In this document: positions 16,519 to 24,191 of the stretch, in pieces | Numbering within the stretch: the first letter of the stretch is position 1 | Layout: the number at the start of each line of letters is the position of its first letter | Virus record (IMG/VR): IMGVR_UViG_3300020213_000615 | Span: 1-28,678 of that record | Reading direction: 5' to 3' (one strand) | DNA: 28,678 nt | DNA from: a virus | The notes under the pieces: generated by a model | Databases searched by the model: none | What the model saw: the letters and a program-made list of their open reading frames with translations, nothing else | What the model was told of the DNA's origin: nothing | Translations under genes and position numbers: made by a program

Positions 16519-17429
16519 GTCCTTATGATGACGCGCTGCGGTCTATTTTGAAAAATGGGCAACAAAGAAAGAATCGGACGGGGATCGATACTCTCAGCGT
16601 CTTTTCAATAAAATCGGTTTATGAAATAGATCGATTTTTCCCCTTAGTGACAAAAAGAAAACTATATCCAAAAGCAGTCTTTGCTGAATTGCTTTGGATG
16701 TTATCCGGATCAACAAATAACGAAGATTTAGTTAAACTTGGTGCTAATTTTTGGACACCTTGGGTTGATCCAAGTAATAAAGATAATCAAGAATTCTATG
16801 CAAGAACTGGCTACCCGCCAAATTATTTAGGTCCAGTTTACGGCTGGCAGATGAGACACTTCGGGGCTAGCTATAGCGACTGGATACTTGCTTTAAAACG
16901 TCAAGATCATAACTTTGAAGCATACATTGATGCCGATAAAGAAATTTTGAGTAAAGGTGTAGATCAAATCAGTTGGTTGGTAAATGAAATTAAAACCAAT
17001 CCAAGATCAAGACGTTTGATTGTTTCATTGTGGAATCCAATTGATCTTGGCAATATGAGATTGCCTCCATGTCACTATTGTTTTCACATTGATATTGATG
17101 ATGAAGGCAGGATGAGTATTTTGTTAAATCAGAGAAGTTCTGATTTTCCGGTAGGCGTTCCAGCAAATATTCAGTTTTACAGTGCTTTGTGTTACATGCT
17201 TGCGCAACAAACTGGATATACTCCATATCGGTTCATTCATCACACTGAAGATTCTCACATTTATGTTAATCAGATTGAACAGGTAGAAGAGTATTTGTCT
17301 AAGTCAGAAACGGATTCTCCGACGTTAAAGATTAAACAGGCTAAAGACATTTTTTCATATGATATGGATTGTTTTGAGTTGAGTGGTTATAATCCACATC
17401 CTCCAATTAAAGTCCCTATCGCCGTTTAG
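16506..17429 (+). CDS. thyA: Thymidylate synthase (ThyA type)
   Basis: 307 residues from GTG at 16506, with GGAG about nine bases upstream. It converts dUMP to dTMP with methylene-tetrahydrofolate. Visible family features: F-A-E-L-L-W-M-L-S-G (about 59-68), L-G-P-V-Y-G-W-Q-M-R, R-R-L-I-V-S-L-W-N-P, the catalytic Cys189 in L-P-P-C-H-Y, Q-R-S-S-D-F-P-V-G-V-P-A-N-I with Asn221, and the C-terminal P-I-A-V that closes on the substrate. Asn221 is at the position that selects uracil; dCMP hydroxymethylases have Asp there, so dUMP is the likely substrate. Length is slightly above the E. coli enzyme. It is followed within nine bases by a DHFR gene, the usual partner that regenerates tetrahydrofolate. 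Confidence 0.95.
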   Translation: MYLLSPYDDALRSILKNGQQRKNRTGIDTLSVFSIKSVYEIDRFFPLVTKRKLYPKAVFAELLWMLSGSTNNEDLVKLGANFWTPWVDPSNKDNQEFYARTGYPPNYLGPVYGWQMRHFGASYSDWILALKRQDHNFEAYIDADKEILSKGVDQISWLVNEIKTNPRSRRLIVSLWNPIDLGNMRLPPCHYCFHIDIDDEGRMSILLNQRSSDFPVGVPANIQFYSALCYMLAQQTGYTPYRFIHHTEDSHIYVNQIEQVEEYLSKSETDSPTLKIKQAKDIFSYDMDCFELSGYNPHPPIKVPIAV

Positions 17430-17437
17430 AGTCTAAA

Positions 17438-17950
17438 ATGGTTTCAATTATAGTCGCATGTGATCCCAATAGAATTATTGGCGCAAAAGGCAAGTTGCCC
17501 TGGCGAATGCCTGAAGACCTCCGCATCTTCAAGCAAAAGACTATGGGCTGTTCAGTAATTATGGGTAAAAACACGTGGAATAGCATACCCGATAAAAATA
17601 AGCCTTTGGAGGGACGTGCCAACATTGTCTTGTCAAAGACTTTGTGGTTCCCTGTAAGAACCAAAGATTATGGTCCGTTCTTCATGAGTGATATGGTGGG
17701 CGCTATATCATCCATTCGTACTGATGATAGATTTGAACAATTCCGCGACAAAGACATTTACATTATTGGCGGTGAAAATATTTATAAATCCGCTCTTGAA
17801 CTTGATGTAGTTGATCAGATAATCATGTCTAAGATTGTTAATGAATATGAGGGCGATGTTTATTTCCCTAAACTTGATTCTGATTGGGTAGTCACTGACA
17901 CAGAATTCAAAACAGGCTTTGATTTAGTTACACTGAAAAAAGTGAGATAA
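17438..17950 (+). CDS. folA: Dihydrofolate reductase
   Basis: 170 residues. Reduces dihydrofolate made by ThyA back to tetrahydrofolate with NADPH. The motifs are clear: S-I-I-V-A-C-D, I-I-G-A-K-G-K-L-P-W-R-M-P-E-D-L with the catalytic acid Asp27, F-K-Q-K-T-M, V-I-M-G-K-N-T-W, L-E-G-R-A-N-I-V-L-S, and the I-Y-I-I-G-G-E-N-I-Y nucleotide-binding turn. Length matches bacterial enzymes (about 160-170). It lies nine bases after thyA and shares its last base with the ATG of the next gene (TAATG), so the three are likely one translational unit. Confidence 0.95.
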   Translation: MVSIIVACDPNRIIGAKGKLPWRMPEDLRIFKQKTMGCSVIMGKNTWNSIPDKNKPLEGRANIVLSKTLWFPVRTKDYGPFFMSDMVGAISSIRTDDRFEQFRDKDIYIIGGENIYKSALELDVVDQIIMSKIVNEYEGDVYFPKLDSDWVVTDTEFKTGFDLVTLKKVR

Positions 17951-18492
17951 TGATGTCTGATTTGGCTGATGAACCTGTTGAAGATGTTGAAGTAGTCAAA
18001 CAACACACCCCAGTCCAATCAAAAATTGGAACAAAAGAGTTCAATGAAGTTCTTATTAAAGAATTCTCGGATGGGAAGATTTGGCGCAGCAGTAAGGCAA
18101 TTGCCGATAAAATGAACGTCGATGTTGTAGAACTCGATACATTTTTACGTTCTCAAGCAATTTTATGTTGTCGTCCATCAACCACTGAAGGGTTGATGTT
18201 GTATGCGTTGCTCAAACGTCTTGAGCAACAACAGCCAAAAGAAACGAAAGACCCAAAAGTAGAAGCGGCAGTAAGACCAGTTGTTTCTGAAGAAGATCGA
18301 TATGCAATTGCAACGCTTCATTCGGCATACGTTCTTTTAGAATCAGCGATGCAGAAATATGCGTTAAAGATTCATGAACGTAATCCAGAAGCGTTTACTA
18401 ATTTAGTACAAGGAAAGGACAAGGTTGAAGCTGGTATCGTGCTTTTAGCAACAAAGCTAAAAGCGGATTTTAGTAAATTGCCGAAAGTGTGA
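17950..18492 (+). CDS. Hypothetical protein
   Basis: 180 residues, ATG overlapping the DHFR stop by one base. The N-terminal 20 residues are acidic and disordered-looking. Residues 28-80 (F-N-E-V-L-I-K-E-F-S-D-G-K-I-W-R-S-S-K-A-I-A-D-K-M-N-V-D) could be a small helix-turn-helix-like domain: 'kiwrsskaIAdkmnvdvvELDtfL' reads like a winged-helix recognition segment. The C-terminal half is helical. No family is recognised. The context ties it to the nucleotide-metabolism genes only by position. Confidence 0.7.
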   Translation: MMSDLADEPVEDVEVVKQHTPVQSKIGTKEFNEVLIKEFSDGKIWRSSKAIADKMNVDVVELDTFLRSQAILCCRPSTTEGLMLYALLKRLEQQQPKETKDPKVEAAVRPVVSEEDRYAIATLHSAYVLLESAMQKYALKIHERNPEAFTNLVQGKDKVEAGIVLLATKLKADFSKLPKV

Positions 18493-18496
18493 AAAT

Positions 18497-18832
18497 ATGC
18501 CTAATTATAATTTTGTGTGTAAAAAGTGTAATGTGATGTTTGAGAGTCTTTGCAGTTTTGCAGAGTATGATAAGGGATTTCCGAGTGTAAGATGCCCAAC
18601 GTGTAATGGAAAAAAGTTAACAAAGAACGTATTGACTGGAGATGTTCCTGGGCTTATATTTGAAAATCCAAGAGAGAGCAGTAAGTGGAATAACTGGTCT
18701 TACAGACAAGGTAAGACTTGGGAAGAAGCAAAGGTTCAACGAGCCGCAGCAGAGAAAGCAAATAAAGGTTCATTGCCTTACAAGCCAATTGACGACACGA
18801 ATAATGGAAGACGAATGAATTTTATTGACTAA
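18497..18832 (+). CDS. FmdB-like zinc-ribbon protein
   Basis: 111 residues. The N-terminus carries a zinc ribbon of the FmdB/CxxC regulatory type: M-P-N-Y-N-F-V-C-K-K-C with Cys8 and Cys11, then V-R-C-P-T-C with Cys33 and Cys36, and the P-x-Y-x-F/Y-x-C start typical of the family. The remaining two thirds are charged and lack known motifs. FmdB-like proteins are often found in phages with no defined role; zinc binding is the only well-supported property. It is followed by a 259-base gap before the prkA gene. Confidence 0.75.
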   Translation: MPNYNFVCKKCNVMFESLCSFAEYDKGFPSVRCPTCNGKKLTKNVLTGDVPGLIFENPRESSKWNNWSYRQGKTWEEAKVQRAAAEKANKGSLPYKPIDDTNNGRRMNFID

Positions 18833-18886
18833 AAAAACTCGTATTGCAAAAGTGCTTCAAAGACGTAATAATAGACCAATCAATAA

Positions 18887-18914
18887 ATGACGCATGATAG
18901 ATGACGCATGATAA
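18887..18914 (+). repeat. Tandem 14-bp direct repeat in the prkA leader
   Basis: ATGACGCATGATAG followed directly by ATGACGCATGATAA, two copies with one mismatch at the last base. It runs into the TAAAGTTTA box at 18912. The position upstream of prkA suggests a protein-binding site, but this is inference. Confidence 0.6.
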
Positions 18915-18920
18915 AGTTTA
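18912..18920. promoter_or_regulatory. TAAAGTTTA box (copy 3)
   Basis: In ATAAAGTTTATAA, about 170 bases before the prkA ATG, directly after the tandem 14-bp repeat. No clear sigma-70 -35/-10 pair is visible between here and the gene. The rest of the 18833-19091 gap holds an imperfect inverted repeat at 18997-19024. Confidence 0.4.
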
Positions 18921-18996
18921 TAAAAAATGAGATGGTTGAGTCCGATGACAATATTATCTCATTCATTTCTTATATGATCCTAATTAAATGGCTTGA

Positions 18997-19024
18997 TTGA
19001 CTTGTTTCATTGGAAATAAGTCAA
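18997..19024. other. Inverted repeat in the prkA leader
   Basis: TTGACTT, 14-base loop, AAGTCAA. The arms extend imperfectly to TGATTGACTT and AAGTCAA plus AATCA. It could be an operator or an RNA hairpin in the 5' leader. It has no T-run, so it is not a terminator. Confidence 0.35.
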
Positions 19025-19091
19025 AATCATACTTGACCTGAGTGGGTTGAGTGGGTGGATTCTCTACTCTGTTTTTGGGAGATTGGCAAAG

Positions 19092-21173
19092 ATGGCTACA
19101 GCAACCGCAGAACGATCTGGATGGTTCAACGACTTGGCTCCGAAGTTCAATCGGAATCAGTTCAAGAAGTTGACGGAAACCCTGTCGTTCCCAGAGTATT
19201 TGGAACGGGTCAAGGAGCGTCCGCAACTCGCTTTCTCGGCCTATCAGCGTCTCTATAACCTCATTGTCGCTCCAGGTATGACGACACATGAGCGTTATCG
19301 AAGAACCGTGACACACTACAAGTTCTTCGATGACGATCAGATTCCGATTTGTGGGTTGGAAGATACCCTCGAACAACTCGTCAAGCACATCAAGGGTGCC
19401 GCTGACTGGTACGGTACGGAAAAGCGTATCCTTTTGCTGCACGGTCCAGTCGGTAGCAGCAAGTCCACGATTTGTCGTCGCATGAAGCGCGGCATGGAAG
19501 CGTATTCGCACACTGACGAAGGTGCGATTTACACTTACGATTGGGTCAACATCGGGGACTTCGACATCAAGCCAGAGTCGGCTTGCCCGATGAACGATGA
19601 TCCGATGAAGTTGATTCCGGTCGAGATGCGCGAGTCGGTTCTGCAATACTTGAACGGGAAGTTGGATCAGGATGCCGTTGAGTCTCAACGCCACCTCATT
19701 CACCCGATTCGCTTGACAGGCGAATTGAACCCACATTGCAAATACTTCATGGGTGCATTGCTCAAGAAGTACGACGGCGATTGGGCGAAGGTTGTGGAAA
19801 AGCACATCCGAGTGAAGCGGATTCTGCTGTCAGAAAGTGACCGCATCGGCATCGGAACATTCCAGCCAAAAGACCCGAAGAATCAGGACGCAACTGAACT
19901 GACGGGTGATATCAACTACATGAAGCTGGGTCACTACGGTGTGGACAGCGACCCTCGCGCCTTCTCGTTTGACGGCGAGTTTGAAGTTTCCAACCGTGGC
20001 ATGTTGGAAATGATCGAGATTCTGAAGCTCGAAAAAGAATTCCTGTACGACATGCTCGGCGTGTGTCAGGAACGGCAGTTCAAGCCGAAGAAGTTCCCTC
20101 AGATCGATGTGGACTTGGTTCTCATCGGGCACACGAACAATCCGGAGTTTGAGAAGCTGAAGGCTGATCAAACGATGGAAGCCCTTCGTGACCGAACGGT
20201 TCGTGTGGATGTTCCATACCTGTTGGAATGGAAGCAAGAACAACGAGTTCTTGAACACGATTACGGCAAGCACAAGGTTCGGCAGCACGTCGCTCCGCAC
20301 ACCATTGAGATCGCGGCTCTCTGGTCTATCCTGACTCGGCTCACGCCAGACAAGGATAACAAGATCAGTCTGGTCGAGAAGGCAAAGTTGTACGATGGTC
20401 GTTCCCTTCCGGGTTGGACCGAAGACTCCGTGAAGGAGTTGCGGGACAAGTACAGCAACGAAGGCATGTATCGCGGTGTGTCGGCACGATTCGTGCAGAA
20501 CGCCATCAGCAACGCGCTGGTTAGCAATCCTGGCTACATCAATCCGTTCATGGTGATGAACGAGTTGAAGGCGAAGTTGCGATTGCTGATGATCAACGAT
20601 GAGAACGACCGCACCTTCTACGACTCGTGCATCGAGTTGGCGAAGAAGGAACTGGACGAAATCCTCAAGAACGAGGTCCAACGAGCGTTGGTCGCTGACA
20701 ACAGCGCAATCGAACGGCTGTTCACCAACTACATTGACAATGTGGTTGCCCATGTCGAGAAGACGAAGGTTCGTAATCCGTACACTGGTGCGGAAGTTGA
20801 ACCCGACGAACGCCTGATGCGTTCCATTGAAGAGAAGGCGGATATTCCGGAGCAGATGGCAGACGATTTCCGTCGCCAGATCGCGCAGTTCATCGGCACC
20901 ATGCACTTCCGCAAGAAGGAAGTTCGTTGGGACAGCAACCCGAAGCTGGCGAAGGCTCTGGAAAAGAAGTTGTTTGAGGATACGAAGGACAGCATCAAGT
21001 TGTCCGCTCTGTCCAACGCTGCTGGCGTGATCGACAAGGACTTGGCAGAGAAGATCGACGCCATCAAGACCCGAATGATCAAGAACTTCGGGTACAACGA
21101 AGAGTCTGCGACCGATGTTCTGAACTATGTCGCAAGCATCTTCGCTCGCGGCGAACTCGCTTCTGACGACTAA
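19092..21173 (+). CDS. prkA: PrkA/YeaG family AAA+ serine kinase/protease homologue
   Basis: 693 residues from ATG at 19092, with GGGAG ten bases upstream; an extension to GTG 19047 lacks support. It is a full-length relative of E. coli YeaG and Bacillus PrkA (about 630-645 residues). It has a PrkA AAA domain with Walker A G-P-V-G-S-S-K-S (118-125). The strongly conserved segment R-I-G-I-G-T-F-Q-P-K-D-P-K-N-Q-D, then E-L-T-G-D-I-N-Y, D-P-R-A-F-S-F-D-G-E-F and N-R-G-M-L-E-M, is followed by I-G-H-T-N-N-P-E-F and A-L-R-D-R-T. The C-terminal helical PrkA domain is complete. PrkA proteins act in stationary-phase stress and sporulation and have been described both as protein kinases and as AAA+ proteases. 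GC is clearly higher than in neighbouring phage genes. It is the first gene of a PrkA-YeaH-SpoVR set. Confidence 0.95.
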   Translation: MATATAERSGWFNDLAPKFNRNQFKKLTETLSFPEYLERVKERPQLAFSAYQRLYNLIVAPGMTTHERYRRTVTHYKFFDDDQIPICGLEDTLEQLVKHIKGAADWYGTEKRILLLHGPVGSSKSTICRRMKRGMEAYSHTDEGAIYTYDWVNIGDFDIKPESACPMNDDPMKLIPVEMRESVLQYLNGKLDQDAVESQRHLIHPIRLTGELNPHCKYFMGALLKKYDGDWAKVVEKHIRVKRILLSESDRIGIGTFQPKDPKNQDATELTGDINYMKLGHYGVDSDPRAFSFDGEFEVSNRGMLEMIEILKLEKEFLYDMLGVCQERQFKPKKFPQIDVDLVLIGHTNNPEFEKLKADQTMEALRDRTVRVDVPYLLEWKQEQRVLEHDYGKHKVRQHVAPHTIEIAALWSILTRLTPDKDNKISLVEKAKLYDGRSLPGWTEDSVKELRDKYSNEGMYRGVSARFVQNAISNALVSNPGYINPFMVMNELKAKLRLLMINDENDRTFYDSCIELAKKELDEILKNEVQRALVADNSAIERLFTNYIDNVVAHVEKTKVRNPYTGAEVEPDERLMRSIEEKADIPEQMADDFRRQIAQFIGTMHFRKKEVRWDSNPKLAKALEKKLFEDTKDSIKLSALSNAAGVIDKDLAEKIDAIKTRMIKNFGYNEESATDVLNYVASIFARGELASDD

Positions 21174-21184
21174 TCGTGTCTCCT

Positions 21185-21220
21185 GTGGGGGATAACAATG
21201 TTATCCCCCACTTCTTTATT
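21185..21220 (+). terminator. Terminator after prkA
   Basis: GTGGGGGATAAC, loop AAT, GTTATCCCCCAC: a perfect 12-bp stem at 21185-21211 followed by TTCTTTATT. It begins 11 bases after the prkA stop, so prkA and yeaH are likely separate transcripts or only partly read through. Confidence 0.85.
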
Positions 21221-21222
21221 GA

Positions 21223-21244
21223 TAAAGTTTATATCTAAAGTTTA
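21223..21244. promoter_or_regulatory. Two TAAAGTTTA boxes in tandem (copies 4 and 5)
   Basis: TAAAGTTTA at 21223-21231 and again at 21236-21244, 13 bases apart, both in A/C-TAAAGTTTAT context. They lie just upstream of the sigma-70-like promoter at 21259, in the position of an upstream regulator-binding site. Confidence 0.5.
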
Positions 21245-21258
21245 TCATCTAAAACGTA

Positions 21259-21287
21259 TAGACAAATTATTAGCAATTCTGTACACT
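21259..21287 (+). promoter_or_regulatory. Sigma-70-like promoter of yeaH
   Basis: TAGACA (21259-21264), 17-base spacer, TACACT (21282-21287). It points at the ATG at 21333 and is directly preceded by two TAAAGTTTA boxes. GGGAGG lies about eight bases before the start codon. Confidence 0.5.
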
Positions 21288-21332
21288 AATGTGGTGTAGT
21301 TCAGGGAAAATTCCCAAAACGGGAGGTGTATA

Positions 21333-22571
21333 ATGGCTCAACGCATCATTGAAGACCATCAGGAATTCCGCAATATTATTAGCGGAAAACTTCGAGAAGA
21401 ACTTCAGAAACACATCAAGAACGGGTCAATCTTCCGTCAACGAGGGAAGAACGGCAAAATCAGCGTCACAATACCAAGAATTGATCTTCCCCACATTGTC
21501 TTCGGAAAGCCGAACGATGGTGTTGGGCGAGGTCCAGGTAAAAAGGGCGACGTGATTGGCAAAGACCCAGAAAAGGGCAAGAAAGGTCAACCCGGAACGG
21601 ACCCAGGCGACGGAATCACGGTGCAAGTGGATTTGGAAGAAGTTCTCAAGTTGCTCAAAGAAGAATTGCAACTTCCGGACATGAAGCCGAAACCAAACCA
21701 GACCTACGAAGACACCAAGATCGTGTACAACGGGATCAGCAAACTTGGTCCCAATTCGTTGCTCCACAAGGGGCGAACGATGAAGCAGTGCATGAAGCGT
21801 CTGTCTGCTCTCGGGAAATTGGACAAGAAGGTTTTGTTGCCTGGGTTTACGACTCCGGTTCCAATTCTCAGTCCAATCAACGATGACAAGAGATACCGCC
21901 AGTACAACGAAATTCGCATTCCGACAAGTAACGCTGTGATCTTTTTCATGCGTGACGGGTCAGGATCGATGGATCAGTACAAGTGCGATATCGTGTCGGA
22001 TATTTCGTGGTGGTTGGATTTGTACATCACGAAGTATTACAAGAAGACAGAACGAGTTCACATTTGGCACGACACAGAAGCCAAGGAAGTGTCCGCAAAG
22101 CACTTCTATGAACTCAGATATGGTGGTGGGACGTTTTGTTCATCAGCACTAAAACTGATGAACAAGATTATCAAGAATCGATATAACCCGATCAAGTGGA
22201 ACATTTACGGGTTTTACTTCGGAGACGGTGAGTCATTCGGAACGGACAATCAAGAGTTCACCAAGATGCTGAGAACTCATCTTGGTCCGAACACTGTGAA
22301 TATGTTCGGACAGGTGGAAATTCTCCACTATTCCGGATTTGGTGAAAGTTTGAAGGGTTACATCGATAAGCGACAACAAAAGGGTGAACTCCCGCATGTT
22401 CGCAATGCGAGCATTGATCGCCCAGAAAACTCATCTTGGCATGAAGTTTTCTCGGATGAAACGAAGAGAGATGAAGAAATCAAACGGGTCATCAAGTTGA
22501 TGTTGGGCAAAGACGCCAAAGCACAACAGGATGCAAAAAAGTCGGATGTCAAGATTGAAGAAGTTGTTTAA
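21333..22571 (+). CDS. yeaH: YeaH/YhbH (DUF444) family von Willebrand A-like protein
   Basis: 412 residues, with GGGAGG before the ATG. Length is near E. coli YeaH (about 427). The N-terminus is basic and contains a G/K/P-rich linker (about 60-95). The VWA domain has an intact MIDAS in F-F-M-R-D-G-S-G-S-M (Asp208, Ser210, Ser212), the family segment L-R-Y-G-G-G-T-F-C-S-S-A-L (E. coli has a GGT..SSAL stretch), and Y-F-G-D-G-E-S-F. DUF444 proteins are the invariant partners of PrkA and SpoVR, and work in the same stress pathway in E. coli; their biochemical role is poorly known. The gene is flanked by its own promoter and terminator. Confidence 0.95.
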   Translation: MAQRIIEDHQEFRNIISGKLREELQKHIKNGSIFRQRGKNGKISVTIPRIDLPHIVFGKPNDGVGRGPGKKGDVIGKDPEKGKKGQPGTDPGDGITVQVDLEEVLKLLKEELQLPDMKPKPNQTYEDTKIVYNGISKLGPNSLLHKGRTMKQCMKRLSALGKLDKKVLLPGFTTPVPILSPINDDKRYRQYNEIRIPTSNAVIFFMRDGSGSMDQYKCDIVSDISWWLDLYITKYYKKTERVHIWHDTEAKEVSAKHFYELRYGGGTFCSSALKLMNKIIKNRYNPIKWNIYGFYFGDGESFGTDNQEFTKMLRTHLGPNTVNMFGQVEILHYSGFGESLKGYIDKRQQKGELPHVRNASIDRPENSSWHEVFSDETKRDEEIKRVIKLMLGKDAKAQQDAKKSDVKIEEVV

Positions 22572-22577
22572 ACTTTA
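22569..22577. promoter_or_regulatory. TAAAGTTTA box (copy 6, inverted)
   Basis: TAAACTTTA overlapping the yeaH stop codon and immediately before the terminator stem, 59 bases upstream of the spoVR start. With copies 3-5 it places a box ahead of each of the three genes. Confidence 0.4.
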
Positions 22578-22606
22578 GCAGAGCATTTTGCTCTGCTTCC
22601 TTTTGA
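22578..22606 (+). terminator. Terminator after yeaH
   Basis: GCAGAGCA, loop TTT, TGCTCTGC (22578-22596), followed by TTCCTTTT. The same GCAGAGCA/TGCTCTGC core is found in the palindrome after spoVR at 24192. Confidence 0.75.
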
Positions 22607-22635
22607 CCCAAATAAACCTCTCTACGGAGATAACA

Positions 22636-24183
22636 ATGTCGCAGTTGATGCAATCCCCAACTCTGTTGATGGGCGATAATACGATTCCTGGGGTAAAGAT
22701 ACCGAAAGAAATTCTCGTCAAGATTCCAGGCATACTTCAAGCGTGCCGCGATTTTGGGTTGGATTTTTACGATACAATCGTGGAATTTCTGACCTATGAC
22801 GAGATCAGTGAAGTGGCGGCGTATGGTGGTTTCCCTGTCCGATACCCACACTGGCAGTTCGGAGAGCAGTACGAAGACCTGTCTAAAGGTTATCAACACG
22901 GGATGCACCGCATATACGAAATGGTGATTAACACCAGCCCGTGCTACATCTACTGTTTGGACAGTAACACGGTTGTTGACCATGTGACCGTTATCGCACA
23001 CGCGACCGGACACAATGACTTCTTCAAGAACAACGTGTTCTTCGGGCAAACCAGTCAGAACATGATGAATGAACTGGCGAATCATGGAAGCCGAATCCGA
23101 AGATACATGAGCGAGTGGGGCAAAGAGCCAGTTGGCAGGTTCATCGACAAGATTCTGTGTGTGGATACACTGATCGATCCAGCGGCAGCATGGACTAAGC
23201 GATCAGTGAGTGAGCCAGTGTATCGGACAAAACGTGAATATCACCACCCTCGCAGACTGCGGGTGGATCACGACTACATGGAAGATTGGATCAACACACC
23301 AGAGTGGTTGAAGACGGAACGCGAACGTATCCAAGAAGAAGATGTTCGCCGTCAAATCGGAATTTTTGAGAATCCGACGAAGGACATTTTGGGGTTCATG
23401 AAGGATCATGCGCCACTCAATTCGTGGCAAAGTGACGTCATCTCCATGTTGTATGAGGAGGCGATGTATTTCGCCCCTCAACGGCAGACGAAGATGATCA
23501 ACGAAGGATGGGCAAGCTACGTCGATAGTCAGATCATGGCAAGATTCGGTTTCGCGGAAGGAGCTGGAATCTTCGACTACGCTCATCACAAGGCAGGTGT
23601 TCTTGGTGGCAAGCGAAGTATGAATCCTTACAAGATGGGTTACATGCTATTCCTCTGGATTGAGGAATGCTACAACAAGGGCAAGTTTGGTCGAGAATAC
23701 GATGACTGCACGGATGCACGAGAACGTCAGTTGTGGGACAAGAAACTTGGTCTTGGTCACGAAAAAGTGTTTGAAGTGAGGCAGTTTGGCAACGATGTGA
23801 CGATGCTTGCAGAATACTTTGATCAAGAGTTCTGCGACAAGTACGAGTTCTTCATTTGGGAGAAATTCCCTGACGGAACGTACAAGATCATGGATCGGGA
23901 TGCGAATCGCATCAAGCAAAGTTTGTTGAAGAGCAAACTGAATGGCGGGTTGCCAGAAATCAAACTGGTTGACCCTAACCACAAGGGTAAGCGTATCTTC
24001 CTCATGGAACACACATGGGACCAACGGCTGCTTCACCCACAGCAGACGAAGGACAGTCTGAGGGCACTCAGCGCAATCTGGAAGGGACCAACGGCTGTGT
24101 TGAGTAAGGACAAAGACTCGCGAGAAATAATTTATTATTGCGAGGACGATAAAGTCGAAATCATAACGCCAGGAAAAGTTTGA
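22636..24183 (+). CDS. spoVR: SpoVR/YcgB family protein
   Basis: 515 residues from ATG at 22636, with ACGGAG eight bases upstream; the in-frame extension to 22588 runs into the terminator and is rejected. Length is close to E. coli YcgB (about 510) and greater than Bacillus SpoVR (about 468). Family hallmarks are present: V-I-A-H-A-T-G-H-N-D-F-F-K-N-N (His122, His126), and I-N-E-G-W-A-S-Y (288-295), matching the 'MNEGWA' segment, followed by H-H-K-A-G-V and N-P-Y-K-M-G-Y. SpoVR acts in spore cortex formation in Bacillus, and YcgB in the stationary-phase system with YeaG and YeaH. It completes the triad. Composition is GC-rich like the other two. Confidence 0.95.
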   Translation: MSQLMQSPTLLMGDNTIPGVKIPKEILVKIPGILQACRDFGLDFYDTIVEFLTYDEISEVAAYGGFPVRYPHWQFGEQYEDLSKGYQHGMHRIYEMVINTSPCYIYCLDSNTVVDHVTVIAHATGHNDFFKNNVFFGQTSQNMMNELANHGSRIRRYMSEWGKEPVGRFIDKILCVDTLIDPAAAWTKRSVSEPVYRTKREYHHPRRLRVDHDYMEDWINTPEWLKTERERIQEEDVRRQIGIFENPTKDILGFMKDHAPLNSWQSDVISMLYEEAMYFAPQRQTKMINEGWASYVDSQIMARFGFAEGAGIFDYAHHKAGVLGGKRSMNPYKMGYMLFLWIEECYNKGKFGREYDDCTDARERQLWDKKLGLGHEKVFEVRQFGNDVTMLAEYFDQEFCDKYEFFIWEKFPDGTYKIMDRDANRIKQSLLKSKLNGGLPEIKLVDPNHKGKRIFLMEHTWDQRLLHPQQTKDSLRALSAIWKGPTAVLSKDKDSREIIYYCEDDKVEIITPGKV

Positions 24184-24191
24184 TTTCACTA

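Noticed and set aside
16506-17429. dCMP or dUMP hydroxymethylase instead of thymidylate synthase.
   Set aside because: Asn221 in P-A-N-I and the C-terminal P-I-A-V match thymidylate synthase; dCMP hydroxymethylases have Asp at that position.
18825-18890. A 21-residue ORF from TTG 18825 (M-T-K-K-T-R-I-A-K...).
   Set aside because: It is very short, has only a distant GGAAG, and overlaps the FmdB-like gene and the 14-bp repeat; nothing separates it from chance.
19830-20906. Long minus-strand ORF opposite prkA.
   Set aside because: Shadow of the GC-rich prkA gene; no start signal, and composition follows the sense gene.
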